From an uncultured Myxococcales bacterium (GTDB lineage: Bacteria > Myxococcota_A > Polyangia > Fen-1088), in contig CALAOV010000374.1 in assembly GCA_937889515.1 (NCBI GenBank), positions 1 through 46,454 of the forward strand: a DNA stretch of 46,454 bases, given 5' to 3'. Both the position numbers and the translations under genes were made by a program. The notes beneath the pieces were generated by a model that worked only from the letters and a program-made list of their open reading frames with translations, did no database searches and was not told where the DNA came from. Below are positions 19,445 through 27,627 of this stretch, piece by piece; the stretch's first letter is position 1, and each line of letters opens with the position of its first letter.

Positions 19445-19932
19445 GGCGCGTCGATCGGCGCCGGCCGGACCCCGGGATCCGCCGTCGCGCGATCGAGTGG
19501 CTCGCCGGTCGTCGGGTGGATGAGGCCGCGCTCGGCGATGGCGGCCAGCGGGATGCGCACGAAGGCGCGTTCGGACAGCCGGGGGTGGGGGATGATCAGC
19601 GTCCCGTCCTCGATCACCTCGGTTCCGTAGAGCAGCACGTCGATGTCGATCTCCCGCGGCGCTTGCGCCCGGCCCGCGGGACGGACCCGGCCGAGCGCGC
19701 GTTCCACGGCGAGACAGACTTCGAGCAGCGCCCGCGCCGGCAGCGTGGTTTCGACGCGCGCCGCGGCGTTGAGATAGCGCGGCTGCGGATCGGGCGTGAC
19801 CGGATCGGTCTCATAGAGCGGCGATCGGGCGCGCACCACGACGCCCAGGGTGCCGAGCCGTCCCATGGCCGCCGCGATCGCCGCCGCGCGGTCGCCGAGG
19901 TTCGCGCCAAACGCCAGGTAAGCGGTGATCAT
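19441..19932 (-). CDS. folK: 6-hydroxymethyl-7,8-dihydropterin pyrophosphokinase
   Basis: 163 residues. HPPK signatures 'AFGANLGDR', 'SPLYETDPV', '[11 protein letters not shown]', and the Mg/ATP loop '[12 protein letters not shown]' with '[11 protein letters not shown]' are all present. It transfers pyrophosphate from ATP in folate synthesis. It stands alone, not beside folP or folB. It is divergent from the ZIP gene with only 24 bp between start codons, so the two promoters must overlap the neighbouring coding ends. Confidence 0.95.
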   Translation of the reverse strand: MITAYLAFGANLGDRAAAIAAAMGRLGTLGVVVRARSPLYETDPVTPDPQPRYLNAAARVETTLPARALLEVCLAVERALGRVRPAGRAQAPREIDIDVLLYGTEVIEDGTLIIPHPRLSERAFVRIPLAAIAERGLIHPTTGEPLDRATADPGVRPAPIDAP

Positions 19933-19956
19933 CTCCCGTGTATATAGTCCGGGAGC

Positions 19957-20760
19957 GTGGGCGCTGGAACTCTTGCCGCGGCGATCTCCGGGCTGGCCAC
20001 CAGCCTGGGGGCGCTGCCGTTTCTATTCGTGCGCACCTTGCCGCGGCGGACCTACGACGGGATCTTGGGCCTGGGGGCCGGGCTCATGCTGGCGGCCGCG
20101 ACGCTGGGGCTCATCGCCGAGGCGGTGAGCGGCGTCAACGCCGACGGCGTGTTCCACCCGGGACGTTTGGCGCTGATCATCCTGGGGTTCGCGGTCGGCG
20201 TCGGGCTCGCAGCCGCGATGGACCGCCTGATTCCGCACCAGCACGCGGGCGGTCACCACCAGCATCTGGGACACGAGCCCGGGCACGACGTGCACGACCG
20301 TGTCCCTTCGCCGTCGGCGCGCCGCGCCTATTCGATGGTGGGCGCGCTCAGCGTTCACCGCATCCCCGAAGGGCTGGCCATCGGGGCCGGCTTCGCGGCG
20401 GCGCGCACCTCGCATCTGGGGATCGTCCTGGCCATCGCGGTCGGCGTGCAGAACGCCTGCGAAGGGATCGTGATGGCCGCGCCGCTGCGCCAGGGGGGCG
20501 TCTCGGCCTGGCGCGGGTTTGCGATCGTCGGCCTCACCGGCCTGGTGATTCCCGTCGCGGCGATCATCGGCGAGACCCTGGCCGGCGCCGCGCTCGCCAC
20601 CATGCCGTTCGTTCTGGCACTGGCGGGCGGCACGCTCATCTACGTCACGTCGAACGAGATCATCCCCGAGTCGCACAGTCACGGCAACGAGGGGACCGCC
20701 TCCGCCGGGTTGGTGGCGGGATTCCTGCTAACGATGGTTCTCGAAGCCGTCCTGCGCTGA
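19957..20760 (+). CDS. ZIP-family metal transporter
   Basis: 267 residues with a GTG start; the first TM 'AAAISGLATSLGALPFLFVR' requires it. There are eight predicted TM helices with a His-rich cytoplasmic loop at 94-113 ('HQHAGGHHQHLGHEPGH'), plus 'HRIPEGLAIG' (TM4) and 'QNACEGIVMAAP' (TM5), the metal-site helices of ZIP proteins. A His-containing C-terminal segment is 'NEIIPESHSHG'. Likely substrates are Zn, Fe or Mn; the exact ion cannot be told. The 3' end overlaps the convergent kinase gene by 33 bp. Confidence 0.9.
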   Translation: MGAGTLAAAISGLATSLGALPFLFVRTLPRRTYDGILGLGAGLMLAAATLGLIAEAVSGVNADGVFHPGRLALIILGFAVGVGLAAAMDRLIPHQHAGGHHQHLGHEPGHDVHDRVPSPSARRAYSMVGALSVHRIPEGLAIGAGFAAARTSHLGIVLAIAVGVQNACEGIVMAAPLRQGGVSAWRGFAIVGLTGLVIPVAAIIGETLAGAALATMPFVLALAGGTLIYVTSNEIIPESHSHGNEGTASAGLVAGFLLTMVLEAVLR

Positions 20761-22248
20761 GCCCTCGGCGCTCCGGGACGCTTTTTGGAGCTCGACGAAG
20801 ACGAAGCCGCCGCTGCGAGGATGGACGTCGTAGATCTCGGCCGCGAAGCCCGCCTTCTCGAAGCGCAGACGCTCGACCTCCGAGGAGATGGGCAGGTTCA
20901 CGATGAGCGGCGTGGTGCCGAGGAAACCGCGGCTGCCGTAGACGGTGGCGCCCGGCGGGTCGGAGCTGATCTCGAGGCGCGCCTCTGCGTCGCCGCTGCC
21001 GGTCCCGCGCGCCGCGGTGGCCTGGCCGGCGGCCGGGTGCTGGGAAGGGCGCCCCGAGGCCAAGGTGATCGCCGTGGCGGCCAGGATCAGCGACGCGCCG
21101 CCACACCAGGCCAGCGCGTTGCGACGGATCGCCCGCGGCTTGGCGATGATGGCGGACGCGCGCGCCATTCCGGGCGGCGGCGTCACGCCCGGATCGGAGA
21201 TCGATCGCGAGGCGGTGCTCGCGACGGTCACCGAGGTCATCATCGAGATGGCCGGCAGGCTGGTGGTGTTGCGGACATCGTTGCCGTCGAAGAGATGGGC
21301 GATCAGCTTCTTGATCGCTTGGCTCTCGGCCGGCTGTTGCCGCAGGAATTTCTCCAGATCCTCGGCGAGCTCTTCGGCGCTGCTGTATCGATAGGCCAGA
21401 TCCCGCTCCAGAGCTCGGCCGACGATTCGGTCGAGCTCGGGCGGAATTCCGGCGCGACGCCCTGAGGGCGGGGGGATGGGCGCCTCCAGCACGTTTCGGA
21501 TCCGCTCGAAGTCGGTGCCGCCCGCGAACAGCTTTTCGCCGGTCAGCATCTCCCACATGGTGGCGCCCAGCGAAAACACGTCCGAGCGGCCGTCGAGGTG
21601 TTCGCAGCGAGCCTGTTCGGGCGACAGATATCCGAGCTTCCCCTTGATGACGCTGGCGCGGGTTTGCGCCTTGCCCGCGGCGGCGGAGGCCTTGGCGATG
21701 CCGAAATCCAGGATCTTCACGATCCCGGTCCGCAGGAGCATGACGTTCGAGGGGTTGATGTCGCGGTGGACGATGTTGAGCCGCTGCCCGTCCGCGCTCT
21801 GCAGGGTGTGCGCGTAGTGCAGCCCCTGCGCGACCTGCTGGCAGATGAGCGCGACCGTCGAGGGGTCCGTGCGCCCGCCCGTGCGCGCGAGCCGGCGGAT
21901 CACGTTGCCGAGATCGCGGCCGTCGACGTGCTCCATGGCCAGGAAGTAGGCGCCGTCGATCTGCCCGAAGTCGTAGATCTGGACGATGTAGGGGTGATTG
22001 AGCAGGGCGCTGATCTTCGCCTCGTCGAAAAACATGCGCAGAAACTCCGGCGAGGCGTCGAGCGACTTGCGGATCCGCTTGACCACCAGCACCCGGCGGA
22101 ACCCCTCGGTTCCGACCGTCATGGCCCGGAAGATCTCCGCCATGCCGCCCGCCCCGATCCGGTCGATGAGGACGTACCGTCCGAAGTCTTGTGGGAAGAC
22201 CTCCCCGGCGCTATCCGCGCCGCTTGTGGATTTTACCGGGGGCGACAT
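20728..22248 (-). CDS. Ser/Thr protein kinase with C-terminal TM and PEGA domain
   Basis: 506 residues from the second of two adjacent ATG codons (22251 is the alternative). Kinase domain about 23-300: 'IGAGGMAEIF', Lys57 in 'VVKRI', 'HRDINPSN' (Asp163), 'DFGIA' (Asp181) and 'GKLGYLSPEQ'. After a Ser/Thr-rich linker a TM lies at about 378-397 ('ALAWCGGASLILAATAITLA'), then a PEGA beta-sandwich ('ARLEISSDPPGATVYGSRG') that would sit outside the membrane. It is the last gene of the barrel-cupredoxin-kinase block, 115 bp after kinase 2, so it may be in the same transcript or have its own promoter in that gap. A small hairpin (22305-22322) lies in the gap. Confidence 0.93.
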   Translation of the reverse strand: MSPPVKSTSGADSAGEVFPQDFGRYVLIDRIGAGGMAEIFRAMTVGTEGFRRVLVVKRIRKSLDASPEFLRMFFDEAKISALLNHPYIVQIYDFGQIDGAYFLAMEHVDGRDLGNVIRRLARTGGRTDPSTVALICQQVAQGLHYAHTLQSADGQRLNIVHRDINPSNVMLLRTGIVKILDFGIAKASAAAGKAQTRASVIKGKLGYLSPEQARCEHLDGRSDVFSLGATMWEMLTGEKLFAGGTDFERIRNVLEAPIPPPSGRRAGIPPELDRIVGRALERDLAYRYSSAEELAEDLEKFLRQQPAESQAIKKLIAHLFDGNDVRNTTSLPAISMMTSVTVASTASRSISDPGVTPPPGMARASAIIAKPRAIRRNALAWCGGASLILAATAITLASGRPSQHPAAGQATAARGTGSGDAEARLEISSDPPGATVYGSRGFLGTTPLIVNLPISSEVERLRFEKAGFAAEIYDVHPRSGGFVFVELQKASRSAEGSAQDGFENHR

Positions 22249-22366
22249 CATGGCTTCAGGCGCACGTCTCCGGCGCTCGATACGATCGCCATCGACAGAA
22301 TCGTGGCACCGGTTGAGGTGCCCTTTGCGCACCGGGTCGTCGGCCGGCCCGAGGCTACCGGCAGGC

Positions 22367-24286
22367 CTACTGAGAAGACTGTCGGGCGACCGTCTCGGGC
22401 GGCCCGTCGGTGGCGAAGTTCGCCAATCGACGGGCTTCGTCCTTCAGCTCCGACCCATAGAGCTCGGTCACCAGGGCGCCGGTGAGGCCGGCGCCGTGCC
22501 GGGCCCAGGGCTCGAGCTCGGCGGCCATCTCGCGCGCGCTCGCGTAGCGGTCTTCGAGCCGGGCGGCGGTAGCGTGTTGCACCACGGCATTGAACGGTCC
22601 CGGCAGCTGCTCGATCGCCGCCCGCTCGTCCGGTCCGGGCCCCACGCCGGCCTTCATGAGCAATCCATAGGTGGTCTCGCCGGTGTAGAGCGGCTGGCCG
22701 GTGCAGGAGCCGTAAATCACCAGCGCGAGCGAGTAGAGATCCGCGCGCGCATCGACCTCTAGGCCCCGCGCCTGTTCGGGGGCCATGTAGGTGACGTTCC
22801 CCTTGACCACGCCCATCTCGGTCTTGGCCACCCGACCCTCGGCGGCCTTGCCCACGCCGAAGTCCAGCAGCTTGACGTCCCCCCGCGCGGAGACCATGAC
22901 GTTCTCGGGCGAGATGTCGCGGTGGACGATTCCCAGCGGGCGTCCCTGATCGCTCTGCAACGTGTGCGCGTAGTCGAGCGCCTTCAAGATCTCGTAGGCG
23001 ACGTAGGCGATGAACTCGACCGGCGGCGGGCGCTGGACGCGGGTGAAGCGGCGGCTGAGGAGCCGGCCGAGGTCGCGCCCGGGCACGTATTCCTCGGCCA
23101 GGAAGTACTGATTTTGCCAGCGCCCGAAGTCGTGGACGGCCACGATGTTGGGGTGGTGGAAGGCGGAGAGCAGGTTGGCCTCGTCGCAGAACTGCGCGAT
23201 GGCGTTGGGGTCGACCGCCAGCTCGGGACGCAGCCGTTTGATCACCACCGGCCGGCGGAAGCTCCCCTCGCCGGTGGTCACCGCCGAGTAGATCTCGGCC
23301 ATCCCCCCCTGGCCGATGCGATCGACCAAGGTGTAGCGGCCGATGACGGTGAGCGCCGCCACGGCCGTTCCCTCGATCTCGACGTCGATCGAGGGTTCCT
23401 CGGGCGTCCGTCGGGCCAGCAGCACGAAGATCCCGATCGCGAACACGAAGCCGATGGCGAGGATCGCGATCACCGTGGGGGGCAACGGCATTCCGTTCGG
23501 CTCGCCCGAGGTCGCGGCGACGCCGACCAGGATTCGGAGGCCGCCCGAAAGCGGCAAGGCCGCCACGGTGCCGCTGCTCGAGGAGCTCACGCCGGGGGCG
23601 GGCAGAGCGAGCGCCTGCTTGAGCGCCGAGAGATCGTCGGCCCCGCCGCCCGGGCCGGTGGTCGCCGCCACGAGCAGACGGCGACCGTCGGAGATGGCCA
23701 CCGAGGCGCCGGCCCGTTCGGCCATGCCGGAGACCAGACCGACGTCGAGCACCTTGGTCGCGACCAACACCGGCCAATCGGAGCGGCCGGTGAGCGCGAC
23801 CGGCGCGGAGGCCACCGCCAGCACCTGACCCGCCGCCTGGACCAGCCCCGACGACGGGTGGTGGGCCTGGCGCGCGTCGTGGACCAAGGCGTGCGCGTCG
23901 AAGCTCACCGGCAGGTGCGACGTCACGACGGCCGTCGTCTCATCGCTATAGAGGCCATAGCCGTCGACGGCGCGCCGGAAGGGCTCCCACCAGGGCTCCG
24001 TGAGCAGCAGGTCGCGCAGCGTCTCCTGATCGACGTTGGCGTCGAGCGCGGCCACCAACCTGGGATTGGCGGTGCCGTTTTGGACCTGCACCTCCAGCGA
24101 TCCGACCAGCGTGCGAACGCCATCGGCGGCGCGGAGCCCGGCGGCCTGCGCGTCGCTGGCGGCCCGCTCACCCACCCGGTTGCGATCGAGGCGCATGAGC
24201 AGAAACGCGGCGCCGGCCGTGAGCGCCAGCACCCCGAAGGCCGCGATCAGCGCGCCAGCTCGGGCTCTCCGGTTCCCCCCCACCAT
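22367..24286 (-). CDS. Ser/Thr protein kinase with N-terminal extracytoplasmic sensor domain
   Basis: 639 residues from an ATG with a strong SD (GGAGGT, 7 nt spacing) that overlaps the end of the cupredoxin gene; a longer opening upstream is out of context. TM1 about 10-31, extracytoplasmic region about 32-268 (no Cys pair; 'LLLTEPWWEPFRRAVDGYGL' looks like a ligand-binding CACHE-type helix/loop, inferred), TM2 about 271-291, kinase about 315-590. Catalytic set complete: 'IGQGGMAEIY', Lys350, 'HRDISPEN' (Asp457), 'DFGVG' (Asp476) and 'GNVTYMAPEQ'. The topology is inverted relative to the usual bacterial PknB type (kinase N-terminal, sensor C-terminal), which makes it a receptor-like kinase with the sensor first. 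Confidence 0.92.
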   Translation of the reverse strand: MVGGNRRARAGALIAAFGVLALTAGAAFLLMRLDRNRVGERAASDAQAAGLRAADGVRTLVGSLEVQVQNGTANPRLVAALDANVDQETLRDLLLTEPWWEPFRRAVDGYGLYSDETTAVVTSHLPVSFDAHALVHDARQAHHPSSGLVQAAGQVLAVASAPVALTGRSDWPVLVATKVLDVGLVSGMAERAGASVAISDGRRLLVAATTGPGGGADDLSALKQALALPAPGVSSSSSGTVAALPLSGGLRILVGVAATSGEPNGMPLPPTVIAILAIGFVFAIGIFVLLARRTPEEPSIDVEIEGTAVAALTVIGRYTLVDRIGQGGMAEIYSAVTTGEGSFRRPVVIKRLRPELAVDPNAIAQFCDEANLLSAFHHPNIVAVHDFGRWQNQYFLAEEYVPGRDLGRLLSRRFTRVQRPPPVEFIAYVAYEILKALDYAHTLQSDQGRPLGIVHRDISPENVMVSARGDVKLLDFGVGKAAEGRVAKTEMGVVKGNVTYMAPEQARGLEVDARADLYSLALVIYGSCTGQPLYTGETTYGLLMKAGVGPGPDERAAIEQLPGPFNAVVQHATAARLEDRYASAREMAAELEPWARHGAGLTGALVTELYGSELKDEARRLANFATDGPPETVARQSSQ

Positions 24287-24300
24287 CGTTACCTCCGACC

Positions 24301-25377
24301 TCAGTATCCCAGTTGTGGTTGCCGCTTGTGCCCGTATTTGTCGGGGACGAAGGGGCCGGGCCGCTTGTCGCCGCCGACCGGGACGCTCACCTCGTGGTTC
24401 CCTTCGGGGCCCACGGCGATGGTCTTGCGGGTGATGGTCGAGGCCGCCTCGTGCCAGGCCGAAAGCTCGTAGCGTCCGGGGGCGACGCCGTGAATGGCGA
24501 AGGATCCGGAAGCCTGCGCCTTCGTGTAGAGCGGCGAATCGACCACGAACACGTAGGCGCTCATGGTCGAGTGAATGTTGCAGAGCAGCTCGACCGCCCC
24601 CGGGTGGTTGAAGACCTTGGAATAGGTCGAGCCGGTGGGGCGGATGCCGGCGTCGAATTCGTTCGGCTTCGCGATCGAAAACACGTTGTGATAGATGCGA
24701 TCGTCGTTGCGGAACTGCACCGAGGTTCCGACCGTGACGGCCAGGATGTGCGGCAGGAAGGTCTTGTCGCGCTGGGTGACGATCTGGTTCGCCGCCGGCG
24801 CCGCCCGCGGCGTCGAGCCGTCGAGGCGCCGCAGCCAGATCACCGTTCCGCCCGGTCCAATCTGTCCGCCGCCGCTCACGATGCCGGCGACGCTCACCTG
24901 CCCGGTCGCGTGTCGCGGGCCACCGCCGCTGCGGCCGTGGGCCTCGGCGGGCTTCTCCTCGGCCACCGGCTCGGGCTCGGCAGGTTCGGCGGGCAGAGGC
25001 TCGGGGCGCACACCGGGTTTTCCAACCCGGGCCCGCGCGTCGTTCAGAAAGGGGGTCACCACCCGCTCGACCTGCGGATCGAGGCTGGGCATGCGCAGCA
25101 GCGTCTCCCACTTGTCGGTGGCGGTCGCGTAGTCGCCGCGCTGGAAGGCCAGCTTGCCGCCGGCCATCAGGTTGAAGATCAGGTACTGGCGCTCGGTCGC
25201 CGACTTGAAGCCGATGTCCTGCGGCGTCTTCACCGGCATGGGCAGCGGCAGGTCGTCGCCCAGCCATTTGTCGCCGGCGGGCGCCGCGGACGCAGGCCGC
25301 GCCGCGCCGCAGAGACCGAGCACGAGCACCCCTAAGATCTTGGTCTTGGTCGTCATCGTCATCCCCAGGTCCGTCAT
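24301..25377 (-). CDS. Periplasmic cupredoxin-domain protein with TPR-like N-terminus
   Basis: 358 residues from the ATG that overlaps the upstream stop (TGATG); the Met codons at residues 6 and 8 are alternatives. Signal peptide to about residue 32 ('ARPASAAPA'). A short TPR-like helical region lies at about 65-118 ('GGKLAFQRGDYATATDKWET'), then a Pro/Glu linker. The cupredoxin domain lies at about 160-280 with candidate type-1 copper ligands His230 ('RIYHNVF'), Cys266, His269 and Met272 ('CNIHSTM'). It ends with a small carboxypeptidase-regulatory-like Ig segment ('GSFAIHGVAPGRYELSAWHE'). The domain matches the family annotated as 'methylamine utilisation protein' in many genomes, although no methylamine genes are here. 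It is probably a periplasmic electron-transfer or copper-sensing partner of the adjacent kinase. Confidence 0.88.
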   Translation of the reverse strand: MTDLGMTMTTKTKILGVLVLGLCGAARPASAAPAGDKWLGDDLPLPMPVKTPQDIGFKSATERQYLIFNLMAGGKLAFQRGDYATATDKWETLLRMPSLDPQVERVVTPFLNDARARVGKPGVRPEPLPAEPAEPEPVAEEKPAEAHGRSGGGPRHATGQVSVAGIVSGGGQIGPGGTVIWLRRLDGSTPRAAPAANQIVTQRDKTFLPHILAVTVGTSVQFRNDDRIYHNVFSIAKPNEFDAGIRPTGSTYSKVFNHPGAVELLCNIHSTMSAYVFVVDSPLYTKAQASGSFAIHGVAPGRYELSAWHEAASTITRKTIAVGPEGNHEVSVPVGGDKRPGPFVPDKYGHKRQPQLGY

Positions 25378-26864
25378 CACCAGGTCCAGACCGCCGACGA
25401 CGTAAAGACGTTGTTGGCGACGGTAGGCGCCCCTTCGAGCTCTCGGTTGACCAGATACTCCGCCTTCACCTGCAGGCTCTCGCCGATCCCTACGTTCAGA
25501 CCGATCGTGGTGCGGTCGACGGTGAGCAAGCTGCCGACGAAGTCCGGGAACTCCGCGTGTCGCTGCTCGTAGCGGGCGTACAGGGTGAGCCGGAAGGGAT
25601 CGATCGGAAGCGGCAGCTCTTCGGCGGCCTGAATCCAGAAACCGTGCGCGTAGAACTCGTCGATCAACACGGACGCGCCGGTGATGCCGGTGCCGGTGAG
25701 CTTGGTGACCGGCATCATGGTCACTGCGCCCGCGTCTTCTTCCGCCACGTGGACGTACTCCCCCGACAGCGTGAGCGTCGGGAGGATCAGACGCGCGTCG
25801 AACCCGAGCAGCGTCTGGGGGGCCTCGGTGGTGAAGGACTGATCGTTGCGCGGCCCGCGTTCGGCGCTGCCGCCGAGCTTGAAGGAGACCCGCGGCAGGT
25901 TCAGCTCGTAGCCGACCCGCACGGCCATCATCGGCACGCCGGTCAGACTCCGAGACGGTCCCTGCAACGCCTCCACGAACGTTCCGCTATTGGTGGCCGA
26001 CGCGTTGATGCTGATCGCCGATGAGATCGGGATGATCTGGTAGCGGTAGAAGGCTTTGACGCCCACCGATTGGCCGGTGGTGTACCGGGCGATGAGCGAC
26101 GGGGTGACGCCGATGCGAAAGTTGGCCTCGTTGTCGAGGTATTCGATCCCGAACACCGAATCGAACCGGCCGATGCTGATCGCGAGCTCCGCGCTTCTGA
26201 GCGGGGTGATGCGGCCGAAGGCCTGCTCCAGGAAGAGGCGGGTGTATTCGCCCCCCGGGATATTCTCGCTCGGGTCGGGATCGTAAAGGCGCGGGATGAT
26301 CTGCAGACGGGTGAAGATCATCACCGGGATCTCGGGCGCGGTGTAGCGAACATCGACGTCGGCCGTGTTGAGCAGGAACGACGCCTTGCCACCGATGCCC
26401 GCCGAGCGGGGGAGAAAGCCGCCGAGCACGCCGACGGGCATGGTGCCGGGCAGCGCCGTCGACGCAGCTTCTCCGCGGGAGTTCACGGCCGGCGCAAAAG
26501 CGTCGACGAAGTAGTCCGCAGGAAGATAGCCCGCCGGCCCCATGGGTGGGGTGGCCGCGTAAGACCCGGGGAAGCTGGTCCCGTCCCCCTGTGCCTTGGC
26601 GAACCCGACGTCCAGGTAGCCGGTGATGACCAGCGGCGGCGTGTTCGAGGGCGGCGGAGGCGTGACCTCCTCGAGGGGCGACGCGGTCGCGTCACCGTCC
26701 AGCATCGGGTCGGGGGGCCCGGGCGCAGCCAGGTTCAGCGCCGGAGACGGCGCAGCGGTTTCGCCAGCAGCCGCCTGAGCCGTTACTGGAAAAACCGAAG
26801 CTATGAGCAATGCTGAAAGCCGCCCGCCGCCCTTCAAGCGGAGCCCGCTGCGTTCGGGACCCAA
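25377..26864 (-). CDS. Outer-membrane beta-barrel protein (porin-like)
   Basis: 495 residues from a TTG start, chosen because a perfect SD (AAGGAGGT) lies 6 nt upstream and the signal peptide ('LSALLIASVFPVTAQA') follows. The mature N-terminus is Pro-rich; from about residue 75 amphipathic strands alternate with short turns ('LVITGYLDVGFAKAQ', 'AELAISIGRFDSVFGIEYLD', 'FRLTLYARYEQRHAEF') and the chain ends in Trp ('TSSAVWTW'), the classic outer-membrane assembly signal. It looks like a non-specific or substrate-specific channel of the carbohydrate/phosphate-porin type. It is the first gene of the block with the cupredoxin and the two kinases, the next start overlapping its stop. Confidence 0.85.
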   Translation of the reverse strand: MGPERSGLRLKGGGRLSALLIASVFPVTAQAAAGETAAPSPALNLAAPGPPDPMLDGDATASPLEEVTPPPPSNTPPLVITGYLDVGFAKAQGDGTSFPGSYAATPPMGPAGYLPADYFVDAFAPAVNSRGEAASTALPGTMPVGVLGGFLPRSAGIGGKASFLLNTADVDVRYTAPEIPVMIFTRLQIIPRLYDPDPSENIPGGEYTRLFLEQAFGRITPLRSAELAISIGRFDSVFGIEYLDNEANFRIGVTPSLIARYTTGQSVGVKAFYRYQIIPISSAISINASATNSGTFVEALQGPSRSLTGVPMMAVRVGYELNLPRVSFKLGGSAERGPRNDQSFTTEAPQTLLGFDARLILPTLTLSGEYVHVAEEDAGAVTMMPVTKLTGTGITGASVLIDEFYAHGFWIQAAEELPLPIDPFRLTLYARYEQRHAEFPDFVGSLLTVDRTTIGLNVGIGESLQVKAEYLVNRELEGAPTVANNVFTSSAVWTW

Positions 26865-26870
26865 CGTGAT

Positions 26871-26878
26871 ACCTCCTT
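26871..26878 (-). promoter_or_regulatory. Perfect Shine-Dalgarno deciding a TTG start
   Basis: AAGGAGGT on the minus strand, 6 nt before TTG 26864-26862. No in-frame ATG or GTG is better placed, so the rare start codon is credible. Confidence 0.8.
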
Positions 26879-27014
26879 GCCTGACCGGATCAGACTCTCC
26901 ACGACTCGATTGGTTACTTGGGATCGAGATCGCGGCTCATGCTACCAGATAGGCCCCGGTCGCAGGCATTTTCCCAATGACCGTGCGAGTTTTCGCGCGC
27001 GACGCCGGCAATCG

Positions 27015-27521
27015 TCAGCCGCGCGCGGCGCGTGCTGGACGGCGGGGCTCGGGCGCGCCGCCGGTCGCCGGGACGCGTGCGCGGTCATCCAGAACCGCGC
27101 GCAAGGCGGCGGTCAATACGGCTTTCACCTCGGCGGAAAGAGCGCAGACCGCCGGCGGCGGTTCGAGCAGGCGGGCGATGAGCCGGTCGCGCAGGGCCCG
27201 CCCGCGTTCCGTCACCACCAGCGTCTTGACCCGGCGGTCGTGATCGGCACCGCGGCGGGCGATGAGGCCGCGGGTCTCCAGCTTGTCTACGATGCCGGTC
27301 ACGTTGGAGGCGTCGCAGGCCAGGGCCTCGGCCAGCGTGCTCATCGCCAGTGGACGTTCGGGATCGAGGCGGCGCAGCGCCAGGCCCTGCGAGGGGGTGA
27401 GGTGCAGCTCTTCGCACAGCGCGCTCCACCAGCCGCGCATGCCGAGGAGCAACTCGATGAAGGTCCCCCAGAACGGATCGGACCCGTTTGCCGGTGGGGG
27501 GGAACCGCGCCTGAAGGTCAC
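27015..27521 (-). CDS. MarR-family transcriptional regulator
   Basis: 168 residues from a GTG start. Winged-helix region 'LTPSQGLALRRLDPERPLAM', recognition helix 'SNVTGIVDKLETRGLIARRG' and wing 'DHDRRVKTLVVTERGR' are diagnostic. It is divergent from the RND efflux operon, the usual arrangement for a repressor of the pump. The best -10 hexamer lies only about 7 nt before the GTG, so the mRNA is probably leaderless or nearly so. The two palindromes in the intergenic region are the likely operators for both directions. The inducer is unknown. Confidence 0.92.
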   Translation of the reverse strand: MTFRRGSPPPANGSDPFWGTFIELLLGMRGWWSALCEELHLTPSQGLALRRLDPERPLAMSTLAEALACDASNVTGIVDKLETRGLIARRGADHDRRVKTLVVTERGRALRDRLIARLLEPPPAVCALSAEVKAVLTAALRAVLDDRARVPATGGAPEPRRPARAARG

Positions 27522-27527
27522 AGGACC

Positions 27528-27556
27528 ATATTGTCCGTTCCTTCGATGGTTGACAA
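27528..27556 (-). promoter_or_regulatory. Candidate promoter of the marR gene
   Basis: Minus-strand TTGTCA (27551-27556) and CAATAT (27528-27533) with a 17-bp spacer. The -35 lies inside operator copy 1, so binding there would block transcription (autorepression). Confidence 0.45.
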
Positions 27557-27583
27557 CCTAAAATTGATGGTTGACAACCTAAA
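27545..27583. promoter_or_regulatory. Twin palindromic operators, likely MarR sites
   Basis: The 18-bp word gatggttgacaacctaaa occurs at 27545-27562 and 27566-27583, a 21-bp period (two helical turns). Each copy contains the palindrome GGTTGACAACC (27548-27558, 27569-27579), perfect 5-bp arms around one base, and a consensus-like TTGACA. Two dimers could therefore bind the same DNA face. The position between marR and the pump genes supports a regulatory role. Confidence 0.75.
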
Positions 27584-27627
27584 TTATCGTCGTGTACGAC
27601 TACATGCGAAGGACGGGGCGATCACGA

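Noticed and set aside
22305-22322. Hairpin GGCACC/GGTGCC in the inter-kinase gap
   Set aside because: Only 6 bp with no T-run; too weak to call a terminator or sigma-54 site.
24287-25267. N-terminal extension of the sensor kinase to 966 residues
   Set aside because: It lies over the cupredoxin gene in another frame; the ATG at 24286 has a strong SD.
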